Source of the DNA: Eubacteriales bacterium
GTDB taxonomy: Bacteria; Bacillota_A; Clostridia; Christensenellales; Aristaeellaceae
Assembly: GCA_029974855.1 (NCBI GenBank)
Contig: JARKQO010000459.1
Span: forward strand, 1-19,996
Direction of reading: 5' to 3'
DNA length: 19,996 nt
Part shown: positions 7,075 to 13,985 of the stretch, piece after piece
Layout: every line of letters begins with the position of its first letter
Numbering within the stretch: the stretch's first letter is position 1
Notes under the pieces: generated by a model
The model's input: the letters and a program-made list of their open reading frames with translations, nothing else
Told to the model about the DNA's origin: nothing
Databases searched by the model: none
Made by a program: the position numbers and the translations under genes

Positions 7075-9193
7075 GGCTGCCCTCCTCCTTCAGTTCCACA
7101 ATCACCGTGGTCCATTCTTCCACCTTCGGCAAAACCAGAGAAAATCCTTCTTGGCCGGGCTGAATCTCCAGAGGGGTTTCCTGCCCGTGCTCCCAGGCTT
7201 TGGCCCGGGCGGCCTCCATGCCCCGCACCTGAACGGCCACGTCATGCAGCGGGGCCACCTCCTCCACAAACTCAAAGGTGCGGGGGTATTGGGCCGTAAA
7301 GGTGTCCATGGTGCCCATGCAGACAGTCATGCCCGGGTGGAAGTTCACCAGGTGCAGCACCAGTTGGTTTCCCTTTTTCCAGGCGGCGGTTTCCACGCTG
7401 GAGGGGCAGCGGAAGGCAACGGCGGGCAGGGCATTGTGCCGGGCCAAGATGTTCTCAAACAGCTTCTTCAGCTCCAGCTGGTGGTAGCGGCCAAACTGGG
7501 CGAATACGTCCTGGGCAAAGCACAGGAAGGTCCCCTTGCCATAGCCCTTGGCCCACAGGGCCGGATACTCCGTGATCTCGTAGGGGGCGGGCAAATTGTT
7601 GTGGAAAAAGCGGTCGGAGGAGGTTTCGCAGATGGGGTTCTGCACCTGAGCCAGCACCTGGGCGTCCCCTTGGTAGCGCACGTAGGGGGAGCGCACCGTG
7701 ATGGGCCTGGGGGGCAGGTTCTCGGTGTATTCGTTTTCTCCGCAGGCCATGAATGTCACGGTCTGGGGGGAGAGGCCATCGGCCCGCATGCCCAAGGCGT
7801 CCAGCAGCGCGGTACAGGGAACTTTCCGGTCCCGCTCCCGGGCGTACCAGCCGGTTTCTCCGGCGGCGATCACCAGGCCCCCCTCTTTCATGTACTCCAG
7901 CAGCATCTCCTGCTCCCCCTGGGACAGCACCGCCACCCGGGGCAGCAGCACAAAGCGGTAGCGGCGCAGACTTTCCGCCGTCACCGTCTCGTCAAACACA
8001 AACTCCGCCGGGCTTTGCACCTCCCGCATCAGCCGGTAGGCCCCCACCATGGAGGCAATAAAGGGGGATTCCCCGTGGAAAAACAGATCCTTGGTTTTCT
8101 GGGAGTGCCAAATGGCCCCCTGGGCCAAGGGCTCCCCTCCCAGCCAGGGCTCCCGGGCCTGAATCTCCCGGAAGATTTTGCCGATGTCCTGGTACATCTC
8201 CCAGTCCAAGGAGCCGTCGGCATAGGGCATATCGTCCACGGTGACGGTGCCCCCGTTGGCGGCCACAGCGTAGGCCTCCAAGGCCAGCTGGGTGGGGGGC
8301 TTCACCGTATAGTCCCAGGTGCCCGTAAACCGGCCGATCAGCGCCTCATAGGGACGGCCCTGGGCGGCGCAGCGCAGCCATTTGGGGAAAAAGCCCGGGG
8401 CGGACAGCCCCGTCCAGTCCGTATAGGCCTCCCCGGTGACGTAGTCCGCCTCCCGCAGGGAGCCAATGGCCCGACTGCCCATGGTATGGCTGGAGTAGGG
8501 GTAGCCCCAATAGTTGTTCCCAATTTCTGCCTCCGGCAAAATGTCCCGGATCAAGGCATAGATTTCCCGGTAGAAGCCCTCGATGGAATCGTAGCGGAAG
8601 TCCACAAACCGCTGCCACTGGGGCGAATCCCCGCTGCCCTCCCGGGGTATGGGCTCCCCATAGCGCTGTTGGTACCGCTCCTGGCAATGCTCACAGTGGC
8701 AGCAATCCTTGCCGATAATGGTCATGTCGATCCAGAAGCCGTCCGGCCGCAGCTCCCGGCTGTTTTCCTCCAGGTGCGCCTTCACCACCTCCCGGTAGGG
8801 GGAGTGGACGCAGAGGGTATGCCAGCGGAATTCCTCCGTGCCAATGGTACCGTCTGCCTGGCGCACCCGCCACTCCGGATGCTCCGCCGCCATCAGCTCG
8901 TCCCAGGCCACGGAGTAATAGGCGATCACCTTGATCCCCCGGCTGTGGAGCGCCCGGGCCGTCTCCCGGAAAAAATCCCGGTCACCCAGGCCCCGGTGCT
9001 TGTGCCCCACCCGGGTATCGTAATAAAAATTGCCGTATTGGCACTTGGCGTACAAAATCACGCTGTCCACATGGGCGTCCGCAAAGGTCCGGGCAATCCG
9101 CTCCGGCTCAAAATTTGTGGCGGTCTGGCGGTCCGGCCAGTCCGGAAAATGCATGTCCAGAAAAATCCGCCTTTTGCTCTCCCGCAGCCACAT
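7061..9193 (-). CDS. GHL6/GH151-like glycoside hydrolase, probable alpha-L-fucosidase
   Basis: The 710-residue protein has no signal peptide, so it should act in the cytoplasm on imported oligosaccharides. The N-terminal half (about 1-340) is a TIM-barrel of the hypothetical glycosyl hydrolase 6 type, with VILYAKCQYGNFYYDT (45-60), GIKVIAYYSV (86-95) and GFWIDMT (152-158), followed by a C-x-C-x-x-C cluster (C165, C167, C170). D156 is the likely nucleophile by analogy with related clans. From about 365 to 570 it resembles the beta-galactosidase trimerisation domain, with LLPRVAVLSQGEQEMLLEY and GGLVIAAGETGWY. This layout is that of GH151, whose known members are alpha-L-fucosidases; the FucU gene in the operon agrees. 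ATG at 9193 has AAGGAGG 8 nt upstream; a longer in-frame start at 9241 would overlap the permease gene. Activity on another sugar is not excluded. Confidence 0.75.
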   Translation of the reverse strand: MWLRESKRRIFLDMHFPDWPDRQTATNFEPERIARTFADAHVDSVILYAKCQYGNFYYDTRVGHKHRGLGDRDFFRETARALHSRGIKVIAYYSVAWDELMAAEHPEWRVRQADGTIGTEEFRWHTLCVHSPYREVVKAHLEENSRELRPDGFWIDMTIIGKDCCHCEHCQERYQQRYGEPIPREGSGDSPQWQRFVDFRYDSIEGFYREIYALIRDILPEAEIGNNYWGYPYSSHTMGSRAIGSLREADYVTGEAYTDWTGLSAPGFFPKWLRCAAQGRPYEALIGRFTGTWDYTVKPPTQLALEAYAVAANGGTVTVDDMPYADGSLDWEMYQDIGKIFREIQAREPWLGGEPLAQGAIWHSQKTKDLFFHGESPFIASMVGAYRLMREVQSPAEFVFDETVTAESLRRYRFVLLPRVAVLSQGEQEMLLEYMKEGGLVIAAGETGWYARERDRKVPCTALLDALGMRADGLSPQTVTFMACGENEYTENLPPRPITVRSPYVRYQGDAQVLAQVQNPICETSSDRFFHNNLPAPYEITEYPALWAKGYGKGTFLCFAQDVFAQFGRYHQLELKKLFENILARHNALPAVAFRCPSSVETAAWKKGNQLVLHLVNFHPGMTVCMGTMDTFTAQYPRTFEFVEEVAPLHDVAVQVRGMEAARAKAWEHGQETPLEIQPGQEGFSLVLPKVEEWTTVIVELKEEGSHGKA

Positions 9194-9206
9194 ATCCGCT
9201 TCCTCC

Positions 9207-10091
9207 TTACTTAATGCCCACGGCGGCGATGTTTTCCACAATGTTCTTTTGGAACAGCAAATACACGATCAGCATGGGTACGATGGACAGGGCCACCCCC
9301 GCGTACAGCACCCCGTAATCCGTCATGTACAGCCCCATGGAAAGCCGGGTCAGAGCCACCTGGAGCACCATTTTGGCCTCGTCGTTGATCAGCGTCACAG
9401 GAACGATAAAGCTGTCCCATTGCTGCATAAACACCAGCAGCCCCAAGGTGAACAGGGGGGTTTTTGACAGGGGGATAAAGATGCGGCTGAAAATCTGAAA
9501 ATGCCCGCAGCCGTCCAAAATGGCCGCCTCGTCCAAAGCCCGGGGAATGCCGCTGAAAAACTGCCGCATGAAAAAGATGCCGAAGGGGGCAGCCAGAAAG
9601 GGCAGAATCAAGGCCCAATAGGTGTCCGACAGGTTCAGCCGTGCCACCGTCAAATACAGCGGGATGATCAAAATCTCAATGGGCAGCACCAGCATGGAAA
9701 TCAGCACCAAAAACAGCACGTTCTTGCCCGCAAAGCGAATCCTGGCAAAGGCATAGGCCGTCAGGGCGTTGATGAACAGGCTGCCCAAAGTGACCCCCAA
9801 GGCCACCAGCATGGTGTTCAGCAGAATCTGCACCATGTTCAGCTGCTGGAACATGCGGAAGAAATTGCCCATGGTAAAATCCTTGGGCCAAAAGGTGTAC
9901 AGGGAAAAGTCCGTAAACTTCCCGATTTCGTCGTTGGCCCGGAAGGCGTTGGACAGCACCCAGGCAAAGGGCAGAATCACCGTCAGCAGCACAAAGGCCA
10001 AAAACACGTAGGTCAGGGCATGGAGGAGAACCTTTCTCCGGCGCGCCGCCCCATTGCCCAGGGAAGCCTTGGTTGGGACCGTTTCTTGCAT
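9207..10091 (-). CDS. CUT1 sugar ABC transporter permease, MalG type
   Basis: The 294-residue integral membrane protein forms half of the channel of a carbohydrate ABC importer. It has a basic cytoplasmic N-terminus, a first membrane segment at about 24-46, a large loop, and five more hydrophobic segments. The EAA loop that docks to the ATPase is at about 187-209 (DEAAILDGCGHFQIFSRIFIP). It ends with a short tail (NIVENIAAVGIK) typical of MalG/LacG-type subunits. ATG at 10091 has AGGAGA 6 nt upstream. It follows the MalF-type gene closely and precedes the glycosidase by 14 bp. No ATPase gene is present in the operon; CUT1 systems of Firmicutes commonly share an MsmK-like ATPase encoded elsewhere. 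Confidence 0.95.
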   Translation of the reverse strand: MQETVPTKASLGNGAARRRKVLLHALTYVFLAFVLLTVILPFAWVLSNAFRANDEIGKFTDFSLYTFWPKDFTMGNFFRMFQQLNMVQILLNTMLVALGVTLGSLFINALTAYAFARIRFAGKNVLFLVLISMLVLPIEILIIPLYLTVARLNLSDTYWALILPFLAAPFGIFFMRQFFSGIPRALDEAAILDGCGHFQIFSRIFIPLSKTPLFTLGLLVFMQQWDSFIVPVTLINDEAKMVLQVALTRLSMGLYMTDYGVLYAGVALSIVPMLIVYLLFQKNIVENIAAVGIK

Positions 10092-10104
10092 GGGGATTCT
10101 CCTC

Positions 10105-11001
10105 TCACTGGTTATCCTTGTTGCCCACCTTGAACTGGACGATGGTAATCAGCACGATGATCACAAACAGCACCGTGGACATGGCCGCCGCCGGGCCCAC
10201 CTGCTGGAGCCGGAAGGCCTGCCGCCAGATGTAGTGCACCGCCGTGTCCGTGGTGCCCAAGGGCCCTCCCGCTGTCATGGTAAAGGAGGGGATGAACAGC
10301 TTGATGGCGTCCATGGTGGTGATGATCATCACAAAGAGCGTGATCTTTTTGACCATGGGGATGGTGACGAAAAAGAACTCCTGGATGGGGCTGGCCCCGT
10401 CGATCTTGGCGGCCTCCCGCACCTCGCCGGGAATCTCCTGGAGGCCGCTTACAAAGATCACCATAAAATAGCCCCAGGACTTCCAGATGCAGGTGATGCC
10501 CACGCATAGCAGCGCCTCCACCTTGGAGGACAGGAACCGCATGGGGGTAAAGCCCAAAAAGCCCAGCAAGGTATTGGCCAGGCCGAAGGTGGGGTTGTAA
10601 ATCTGTTTCCACATGATGGCCACAGCCACAAAGGAGGTGATGGCCGGGATGAAGTACACCGTCCGGAAAAAGGCGATGCCCTTCATCCGTTGGTTCACGA
10701 ACACCGCCATCACCAGCGCGATGGCGGTTTGCACCGGAACGATGAACACCGCCAGCCTGAAGGTGACGCCCAAGGAGTTCAAAAAGTCGGGGTTCAGGAA
10801 GGCGTTCTTGAAGTTGGCGATGCCGGTGTAGCGTCCCGCGCCGGCCATGATGTTGTAATCCGTAAAGGCCAGCCCGAAGAGCCGCACGGCGGGGTAGATG
10901 AAAAACAGGCCGATCACGCAAAGGGCGGGAAGAATAAAGGCGTACCCCGCCGCGTTTTCCTGAAGCCGCTTCCGCTTTTTGGCATCCATGGACAGGATCA
11001 T
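10105..11001 (-). CDS. CUT1 sugar ABC transporter permease, MalF type
   Basis: This 298-residue protein is the partner permease of the importer. Hydrophobic segments begin at about 20 (AFILPALCVIGLFFIYPAV) and the EAA loop is at about 196-215 (REAAKIDGASPIQEFFFVTI). The segment FTDYNIMAGAGRYTGIANFK is the usual first external loop of this subfamily. Three in-frame starts are possible: GTG 11010, ATG 11001 and ATG 10989. ATG 11001 is chosen since AAGGGG ends 8 nt before it. The gene lies 13 bp upstream of the MalG-type gene and downstream of the binding-protein gene, separated from it by a long hairpin. Confidence 0.95.
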   Translation of the reverse strand: MILSMDAKKRKRLQENAAGYAFILPALCVIGLFFIYPAVRLFGLAFTDYNIMAGAGRYTGIANFKNAFLNPDFLNSLGVTFRLAVFIVPVQTAIALVMAVFVNQRMKGIAFFRTVYFIPAITSFVAVAIMWKQIYNPTFGLANTLLGFLGFTPMRFLSSKVEALLCVGITCIWKSWGYFMVIFVSGLQEIPGEVREAAKIDGASPIQEFFFVTIPMVKKITLFVMIITTMDAIKLFIPSFTMTAGGPLGTTDTAVHYIWRQAFRLQQVGPAAAMSTVLFVIIVLITIVQFKVGNKDNQ

Positions 11002-11028
11002 CAAGAACACCCCTTGCTCTCAAATCAC

Positions 11029-11080
11029 GGGCGCGAATGGAATGCCTTTCCACGGTGGTATGGCATTCTCATTCGCGCCC
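11029..11080 (-). promoter_or_regulatory. Intercistronic hairpin after the binding-protein gene
   Basis: GGGCGCGAAT and GAATGCC (11029-11046) pair with GGCATTC and ATTCGCGCCC (11062-11080), a long stem with a small bulge and a 15-nt loop. No U-tract follows on the minus strand. In CUT1 operons a hairpin at this place commonly protects the binding-protein mRNA or partly stops transcription so that the binding protein is made in excess over the permeases. That role is inferred from position. Confidence 0.75.
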
Positions 11081-11129
11081 TTTGGCCGCGTCAACCCTGA
11101 CCCGGCAGAGTTACCCTATCAGGGAACGC

Positions 11130-12374
11130 TTACTGAACGGCGGCCAGGGCCTCGTTCATCTTCTGGGTGGCCTTTGCCACGGAGGCGTCCACGTCCTCCC
11201 CAAAGGCCACCTCGGCAAAGCAATCCATCAGGGCTTCGGAAATCTGGGGATAGGCGGGGGTGGAGGGGCGCGCCATGGAGTTATTCAGCATCTGCTCCCG
11301 GATGATGTTGAAGGGATACTCCGCATAGGTGGCGTCGGATTCCATCACGGAGGCCCGGGCGGGGATGTTCTTGGTCATGTCGCACCAGATGGCCTGGCCC
11401 TGCTTGCCGGTGATGGCTTGGATCACCTGCCAGGCTTCCTCTTTATGCTGGGAGGAAGCGGACATGCCGATGTTCCAGCTGCCGGAACCGGAGGCGGAGC
11501 GGGCGCCGCTGGGCATGGGGGTTACGCCCCACTGCACCTCGGGGAAATCCCTCTCCCAGTTGCCAATGCACCAGGGGCCGTTGACCCACATGGCTACCCG
11601 GTCGGTTTCAAAGGCGTTGATGATGTCCTCGGTGGTGGCATAGCCCTTGGTGAACAGATCCGCGTAGAACTGGATGCCCGCCTTGGACTCGGCGCTGTCA
11701 AAGTAGCCGGTGGCGGTGCTTCCGTCCGGAGCGATCACCTCGCCGCCGCCCATCCACAGCCACAGCATTTCCGTGTAGGTCTGGCCCTCGTTCTTGTTGG
11801 CCAAGGAGAACATCTGGGGCTGGATGGCATAGCGCTGGCCGGGGACGGTCACCTTCCCGCATACCTCCAGCAGCTGTTCAAAGCTCCAGGCCTCCTCCAC
11901 GGCGGTGGGGGGAACGATGCCCAGCTCGTCAAAAATCTTCTTGTTGTAGAACAGCACGGTGTTGCTCTCGTTCAGGGGCGCGGCCCACACCTGGTTATTC
12001 CAGCTCACGGTGGACTTGGCGGAATCCACCAGGTCGTTGTAGTCCTCCTGGTCCCAGTAGGGGTTCAAGGGCTCCAGCACGCCGGTGACGGCATAGCTGG
12101 CGATGTTGGGGCCGTCCATCAGCACCAAATCCGTGGCCTTGCCCGCGCCGTAGGCCATCTTGATTTTGTTCTCGTACTCGTTCTGGGGGTACTCCACGAT
12201 CTCCACGTTGAAGTCCAGGTTGGCAGCGTCGATGGCGGCCTGCAAGGCGGCCTTGGGCTGGTCCGGGAAGGAAGCCAGGGTAATGGTCAGCTTTTCCTCC
12301 GCCAGGGCCGGCGCCGCCAGCATCACGGTCACCAGCATCAGCGCCGCGAGCATCAGGGAAGTAAGGCGTTTCAT
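11130..12374 (-). CDS. Secreted sugar-binding protein of a CUT1 ABC transporter
   Basis: The 414-residue family 1 extracellular solute-binding protein would deliver an oligosaccharide to the MalF/MalG-type permeases encoded next. The signal peptide is MKRLTSLMLAALMLVTVMLA followed by APALAEE, with a type I cleavage site and no lipobox cysteine, which is odd for a Gram-positive cell. Family features include ATDLVLMDGPNIASY, LEPLNPYWD, TVLFYNKKIFDELGI and AMWVNGPW. ATG at 12374 has AAGGAGG 6 nt upstream; upstream in-frame codons cover the promoter and are not used. It is the first gene of the operon running to fucU. It is clearly paralogous with the lipoprotein at 15792-17096: ITLASFPDQ and VEIVEYPQNEYE here, ITLLSFPDQ and VEIVEVPQNQYE there. 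Confidence 0.95.
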   Translation of the reverse strand: MKRLTSLMLAALMLVTVMLAAPALAEEKLTITLASFPDQPKAALQAAIDAANLDFNVEIVEYPQNEYENKIKMAYGAGKATDLVLMDGPNIASYAVTGVLEPLNPYWDQEDYNDLVDSAKSTVSWNNQVWAAPLNESNTVLFYNKKIFDELGIVPPTAVEEAWSFEQLLEVCGKVTVPGQRYAIQPQMFSLANKNEGQTYTEMLWLWMGGGEVIAPDGSTATGYFDSAESKAGIQFYADLFTKGYATTEDIINAFETDRVAMWVNGPWCIGNWERDFPEVQWGVTPMPSGARSASGSGSWNIGMSASSQHKEEAWQVIQAITGKQGQAIWCDMTKNIPARASVMESDATYAEYPFNIIREQMLNNSMARPSTPAYPQISEALMDCFAEVAFGEDVDASVAKATQKMNEALAAVQ

Positions 12375-12394
12375 GGATATCCTCCTTCGATGTT

Positions 12395-12416
12395 GGGAAA
12401 GGTGGTTTTCTTTCCC
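12395..12416 (-). promoter_or_regulatory. Hairpin in the 5' leader of the binding-protein mRNA
   Basis: GGGAAAG (12395-12401) pairs with CTTTCCC (12410-12416) around an 8-nt loop. It falls between the predicted transcription start near 12425 and the ribosome-binding site. It is short and may only stabilise the 5' end of the mRNA. Confidence 0.5.
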
Positions 12417-12431
12417 GATTTGGATGCTCCC

Positions 12432-12437
12432 AGTATA
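12432..12437 (-). promoter_or_regulatory. -10 box of the sugar-utilisation operon promoter
   Basis: TATACT on the minus strand lies 57 bp before the ATG of the binding-protein gene. The sequence 17 bp upstream (near ACCAA) has no resemblance to TTGACA, so the promoter probably needs an activator. The direct repeats at 12468-12496 are placed suitably for that. Confidence 0.65.
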
Positions 12438-12467
12438 GGCGGCGCGGCCCGCTTTTGGTTTTTGGAA

Positions 12468-12496
12468 TGATTGGAGAACCTTGTCCTTTGATTTGA
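12468..12496 (-). promoter_or_regulatory. Candidate YesN/AraC operator, direct repeat with 13-bp spacer
   Basis: On the minus strand TCAAATCA (12489-12496) is followed after 13 bp by TCCAATCA (12468-12475), a 21-bp period. The inner half-site ends 30 bp upstream of the -10 box. The same half-site, spacing and promoter position recur upstream of the sensing operon (17204-17232). Two half-sites in direct orientation about two helical turns apart suit an AraC-type regulator. The repeats are seen directly; YesN binding is inferred. Confidence 0.55.
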
Positions 12497-12518
12497 TGTT
12501 GCCCTCCTGAAGGCGGGT

Positions 12519-12619
12519 CAAGGGCGAAGCCCTTGTCAGGTTTCCAAAGGGTGAAACCCTTTGGTGGGTTTGGGCAAAGCCCAAGGCCATGAGTGAGCGA
12601 GCGAACCGCCCGCAGGGCG
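12519..12619. repeat. Hairpin array between the regulator gene and the sugar operon promoter
   Basis: The 321-bp gap 12375-12695 has no gene. Besides the leader, -10 box and operator it holds four short hairpins: 12519-12535 (CAAGGGC, loop GAA), 12544-12564 (CCAAAGGGT, loop GAA), 12570-12584 (TTGGGC, loop AAA) and 12607-12619 (CGCCC, loop GCA). The remaining part, 12620-12695, has a direct repeat TTTTGCA (12634-12640 and 12652-12658) and a weak TTGCA inverted repeat. The loop pattern matches the array at 1783-1967. These hairpins may also act at the 3' end of the kinase-regulator mRNA, but no U-tract is present. Confidence 0.7.
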
Positions 12620-12695
12620 ATGAGGCGAGCGGCTTTTGCACATTGCAGAGGTTTTGCAACTGCCTATCGCGGCCGGATCATCCACCCCGCCCCGG

Positions 12696-13985
12696 TCATC
12701 CCCCCGCCATCCCGGCGTTTTCCTCCCGGTATTTCTTCGGCGGCATGCCGTAGGTTTTTTTGAACAGGGCGCTGAAATAGGCCTGGTCCCCAAAGCCGGA
12801 CTGGTACGCCACCTCGTAGAGCTTCAGGTTGGTACCCCGCAAAAGGCCGCAGGCGTAGGTCAGGCGCTTGCCCTGTACGTATTCGCTGAAGGTGCTGCCC
12901 ACCTGCTTTTTGAATATTTCGGACAGATACCAGGGGTTCAGGAACACCGCCCTGGCCACCTCCTTTAAGGAAATCTCCTTTTGAAAATGCTGGTCGATGT
13001 ATTCCACGGCCTTTTGCACCTGGTCGGAGCTGATGGTGCCCCCGGGCTGCTCCATTTCGGAAAAGAGCACTAGGGGAAGGCCCTGCTTCCGGGCTCCTTG
13101 CAGCGCGTATTCCGCCTGGTGGTAGCTGTCAAACAGGGCCTCCAGGTGGGTCACCTCGCTTCCGCAGCCCAGGCACACCCGGTCCGGGGCCCCGAAGAAG
13201 CTTTGGGAAAACGCCTGGGCACAGCTTTTCAGTTTTTCTTCGCTGACCGTTTCCCCCTCCTCCAGCAGCCATACGCCCCCCACCTGCCAGGGCCGCTCCC
13301 CAAAGGCCAGCAGCCTGCCCAAGGAAGCAAAGGCCCTCTCCCATTCCTCCTTGAAGGCGGCGGCTTTGGGTCCCTCCGGGACTCCGTCGGCCGCCTCCCC
13401 CGGGGCCTCTCCCGGGGCATCCCCCCGCAGCCCGCAGCACAGGGCCTGGTACTTGGCCGCGTGGAGCCGGTACCGGTCCATGTCCCGCTGTACATCGCCC
13501 CCCAAGGGCAGCAGGCCCTGGGCCGCGTCCCGGAGGAGCTTCTCCCGCAGGTGGGGCAAGTCCCGGGCGGCCTGGTCCCGGAGGCGGCGGGTCCGCTCCC
13601 GGGCCTGGCGGTCCCGAAGCAGCCGCTTTTCGGCCCGCCCCAGGCATTCCAAAATGTCCTCCTTCTTGGCGGGCTTCAACAAGTAGTCGAACACGTGGAG
13701 CTTCACCGCCTGCTGGGCGTAGCCAAAATCCGCGTACCCGGTCAGCAGAATCACCAGCGCCTGGGGGTGGTCCCGGTGAATCCGCTGGGCCAGCTCAATG
13801 CCGGACATATCGTACATCCGGATGTCGGAGATCACCACATCCGGCGCATGCTCCGCCACCAAAGGCAAAGCCGCCTCGGCGCTTTCGCAGCTGCCCACAA
13901 CGGTCCATTCCGGATGGGCGCCCCGAAGTATGGCCGCAATGCCCCTGAGCACAATGGCCTCGTCATCCACCAACAGGATCTTCAT
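12696..13985 (-). CDS. YesN-type response regulator, receiver plus AraC DNA-binding domain
   Basis: The 429-residue regulator has an N-terminal receiver domain with acidic residues D7/D8, the phosphorylated D54 (in VVISDIRMYDMSG), T82 and K104 (in LLKPAKKED). A variable central region of about 200 residues contains a low-complexity Gly/Glu/Ala/Pro stretch. The C-terminal AraC domain is at about 325-425, with ISLKEVARAVFLNPWYLSE (first helix-turn-helix) and LYEVAYQSGFGDQAYFSALF followed by FKKTYGMPPKKYR (second). It is phosphorylated by the kinase encoded just upstream and probably activates the sugar operon. ATG at 13985 has AAGGAGG 6 nt upstream and overlaps the kinase gene by 23 bp. It is the last gene of the sensing operon. 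Confidence 0.95.
   Translation of the reverse strand: MKILLVDDEAIVLRGIAAILRGAHPEWTVVGSCESAEAALPLVAEHAPDVVISDIRMYDMSGIELAQRIHRDHPQALVILLTGYADFGYAQQAVKLHVFDYLLKPAKKEDILECLGRAEKRLLRDRQARERTRRLRDQAARDLPHLREKLLRDAAQGLLPLGGDVQRDMDRYRLHAAKYQALCCGLRGDAPGEAPGEAADGVPEGPKAAAFKEEWERAFASLGRLLAFGERPWQVGGVWLLEEGETVSEEKLKSCAQAFSQSFFGAPDRVCLGCGSEVTHLEALFDSYHQAEYALQGARKQGLPLVLFSEMEQPGGTISSDQVQKAVEYIDQHFQKEISLKEVARAVFLNPWYLSEIFKKQVGSTFSEYVQGKRLTYACGLLRGTNLKLYEVAYQSGFGDQAYFSALFKKTYGMPPKKYREENAGMAGG

Noticed and set aside
7058..9214. A 718-codon plus-strand frame opposite the glycosidase gene
   Set aside because: It mirrors the glycosidase gene almost end to end, is His/Gly/Leu-rich without domains, and has no plausible ribosome-binding site or operon context.
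12375..12659. Upstream extension of the binding-protein frame to 12659
   Set aside because: The signal peptide begins at ATG 12374 with an ideal AAGGAGG; the extension would run through the promoter, operator and hairpins.
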